DNA of 6,126 nucleotides from Legionellaceae bacterium (lineage in GTDB: Bacteria > Pseudomonadota > Gammaproteobacteria > Legionellales > Legionellaceae): positions 1 through 6,126 of the forward strand of contig CANISA010000098.1 in assembly GCA_947470005.1 (NCBI GenBank), given 5' to 3'. Below the pieces are notes generated by a model. It saw only the letters and a program-made list of their open reading frames with translations, was not told where the DNA came from and made no database searches. Shown in pieces: positions 4,861-6,126 of this stretch (the first letter of the stretch is position 1; the number at the start of each line of letters is the position of its first letter). The position numbers and the translations under genes are program-made.

Positions 4861-6126
4861 CTAATGAAAATGTTCATAAATTTTAATCGCAAGACCATTA
4901 CTTATTCCATGCACCTTGGCTATCTCTTCAATTGACGCTTTAGCCAACGCCCGAAGTCCCCCAAAACGCTGCAATAAAGCGTGTCGGCGCGCGCTTCCAA
5001 CGCCTGGTATCGAGCTCATCGATGAATCCAATCCCCTGTGTTGACGTTTTTTTCGATGCGCTGTAATCGCAAATCGATGTGCCTCATCTCGAATATGTTG
5101 TAATAAGTGCAAGGCCAAATCGTCCGGAGGCAGGCTTATTTCGCGCACCCCATCCGCCAAAAAAAGCCGCTCAAACCCCGCTTTTCGGGAAGGCCCTTTG
5201 GCTATCCCAAGCAGTTTAACCCCCTCAATGCCGAGCGCATCAAGGGCTTTTCGAGCAGAAGTGACCTGCCCTTTTCCCCCATCAATGACCACAAGGGAAG
5301 GAACGTCATGGGTCTGTTTCAACCGCTTAAAATGTCGACTCACCGCCTGTTCAATGGCAGCATAATCATCGCCTGGCGTAATTCCTTCTATATTAAAACG
5401 TCGATATGCACGCTTACACGGTCCTTTTTCATCAAAAACGACGCACGAGGCCACCGTTTCTTTCCCCTGCGTATGGCTAATATCAAAGCAGACCATGCCA
5501 GACAGCGGCGTGTTTTGTTCCAAGAGTTCACGCAATGCCTCATAGCGCTTCTGCATCAGATCAACAGCGATGTGCTGATTGGAAGACATCATCTCTAGAT
5601 TATTTCGCGCAAAATCAAGCCAGCGCGCTTTCACACCACGCGGTCGATTATGAATACGACAAGGACTGCCACGCCACCCACTGAGCAAGTCCATCAATGC
5701 TTGCTGATCGTGGCCCGGGTGATCCGTCACGATCACCGCAGGGATGCGTTCAGGCATATCCTGATAATAATGGGTGATAAACGCTTCAAACACTTGCTGC
5801 CACAACGCATCAATGCCCACATCCTCTTTCGGTACCGTTGGGAAGAACGCCTGGCTGTCTAACACATGCCCGGCACGAACCGTCACCCATTGCACACAAG
5901 CAAACCCTGGGCGAGCCAGAACAACAACCACATCGGCATCCCCTCGCAAAAGAACCACCCCTTGCTGCTCCTGAACAATGCGCAAATGCTTAATTTGATC
6001 GCGGAGAACCGCCGCCTCTTCAAACGCGAGCCGCTGCACTGCCGAGGCCATGCGCGCCTCAAATTCCTCCACAATTTGTTGCGATTTTCCTTGTAAAAAA
6101 CAGGTTGCATCGTTCACGGCTTGTTG
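4861..6126 (-). CDS. uvrC: UvrC, excinuclease ABC subunit C, C-terminal part (cut by window edge)
   Basis: The frame is open through base 6126, so the 421 residues seen correspond to about residue 185 onward of the roughly 610-residue protein; the N-terminal GIY-YIG nuclease domain lies outside. UvrC makes both incisions around DNA lesions in nucleotide excision repair, in the cytoplasm with UvrA and UvrB. In local numbering from the edge: the UVR motif that binds UvrB is at about 17-50 (IVEEFEARMASAVQRLAFEE). The RNase H-like 5' nuclease domain follows, with catalytic candidates D215 (CFDISH), D254 (GDDYAAIEQA), D282 (VIDGGKGQ) and H350 (RDEAHRF). The spacing of the three aspartates, 39 and 28 residues, equals that of E. 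coli D399, D438 and D466. The protein ends in a helix-hairpin-helix pair (IPGVGSARRHALL, about 373-385, and VHGISNGLAIKIY, about 405-417). Everything visible looks functional. In many gammaproteobacteria uvrC follows a gacA/letA/uvrY regulator, which could lie just beyond the edge. Confidence 0.97.
   Translation of the reverse strand, partial: QQAVNDATCFLQGKSQQIVEEFEARMASAVQRLAFEEAAVLRDQIKHLRIVQEQQGVVLLRGDADVVVVLARPGFACVQWVTVRAGHVLDSQAFFPTVPKEDVGIDALWQQVFEAFITHYYQDMPERIPAVIVTDHPGHDQQALMDLLSGWRGSPCRIHNRPRGVKARWLDFARNNLEMMSSNQHIAVDLMQKRYEALRELLEQNTPLSGMVCFDISHTQGKETVASCVVFDEKGPCKRAYRRFNIEGITPGDDYAAIEQAVSRHFKRLKQTHDVPSLVVIDGGKGQVTSARKALDALGIEGVKLLGIAKGPSRKAGFERLFLADGVREISLPPDDLALHLLQHIRDEAHRFAITAHRKKRQHRGLDSSMSSIPGVGSARRHALLQRFGGLRALAKASIEEIAKVHGISNGLAIKIYEHFH

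Noticed and set aside
5107..5598. 163-codon open frame on the plus strand
   Set aside because: It lies wholly inside uvrC on the opposite strand, where the catalytic motifs of UvrC are perfectly kept. No ribosome binding site or recognisable protein feature was seen.

Overview
The window carries five genes, all on the minus strand. In transcription order (right to left) they are: the C-terminal two thirds of uvrC, then enhA, enhB and enhC, then the first 41 codons of a DEAD-box RNA helicase most like rhlE. The trio of a secreted YkuD-type L,D-transpeptidase, a small cysteine-containing exported protein and a very long secreted Sel1-repeat protein matches the enhABC (enhanced entry) locus of Legionella and Coxiella. 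This points to a gammaproteobacterium of the order Legionellales. Base composition looks intermediate by eye, so I do not name a genus. UvrC and RhlE are ordinary gammaproteobacterial housekeeping proteins and agree with that placement.

Layout. 4861-6126 is uvrC, cut by the right edge. 4781-4860 is a short spacer with a good enhA ribosome binding site and only a weak promoter candidate. 4046-4780 is enhA. enhB starts on the last base of the enhA stop codon (TAATG). enhC follows enhB after 5 or 35 bases, depending on which start codon is used. 124-255 is an AT-rich gap with an extended -10 promoter, two small inverted repeats and the rhlE ribosome binding site. 1-123 is the rhlE start, cut by the left edge. 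I see no convincing intrinsic terminator between any of the genes, no RNA gene, no CRISPR array and no insertion sequence.

How the genes may work together. EnhA, EnhB and EnhC all have export signals, so the operon acts in the periplasm or cell envelope. EnhA keeps the full YkuD active-site motif and should form or modify peptidoglycan cross-links. EnhC of Legionella pneumophila is reported to bind and inhibit the lytic transglycosylase Slt, which limits release of muropeptides that the host senses through Nod1. EnhB has no assigned function. A joint role in controlling the peptidoglycan of an intracellular bacterium is a reasonable inference. The system itself has been described before. The less explained parts here are a non-repeat insert of about 130 residues inside EnhC, its unique C-terminal tail, a G7 tract between the two possible enhC starts, and EnhB.
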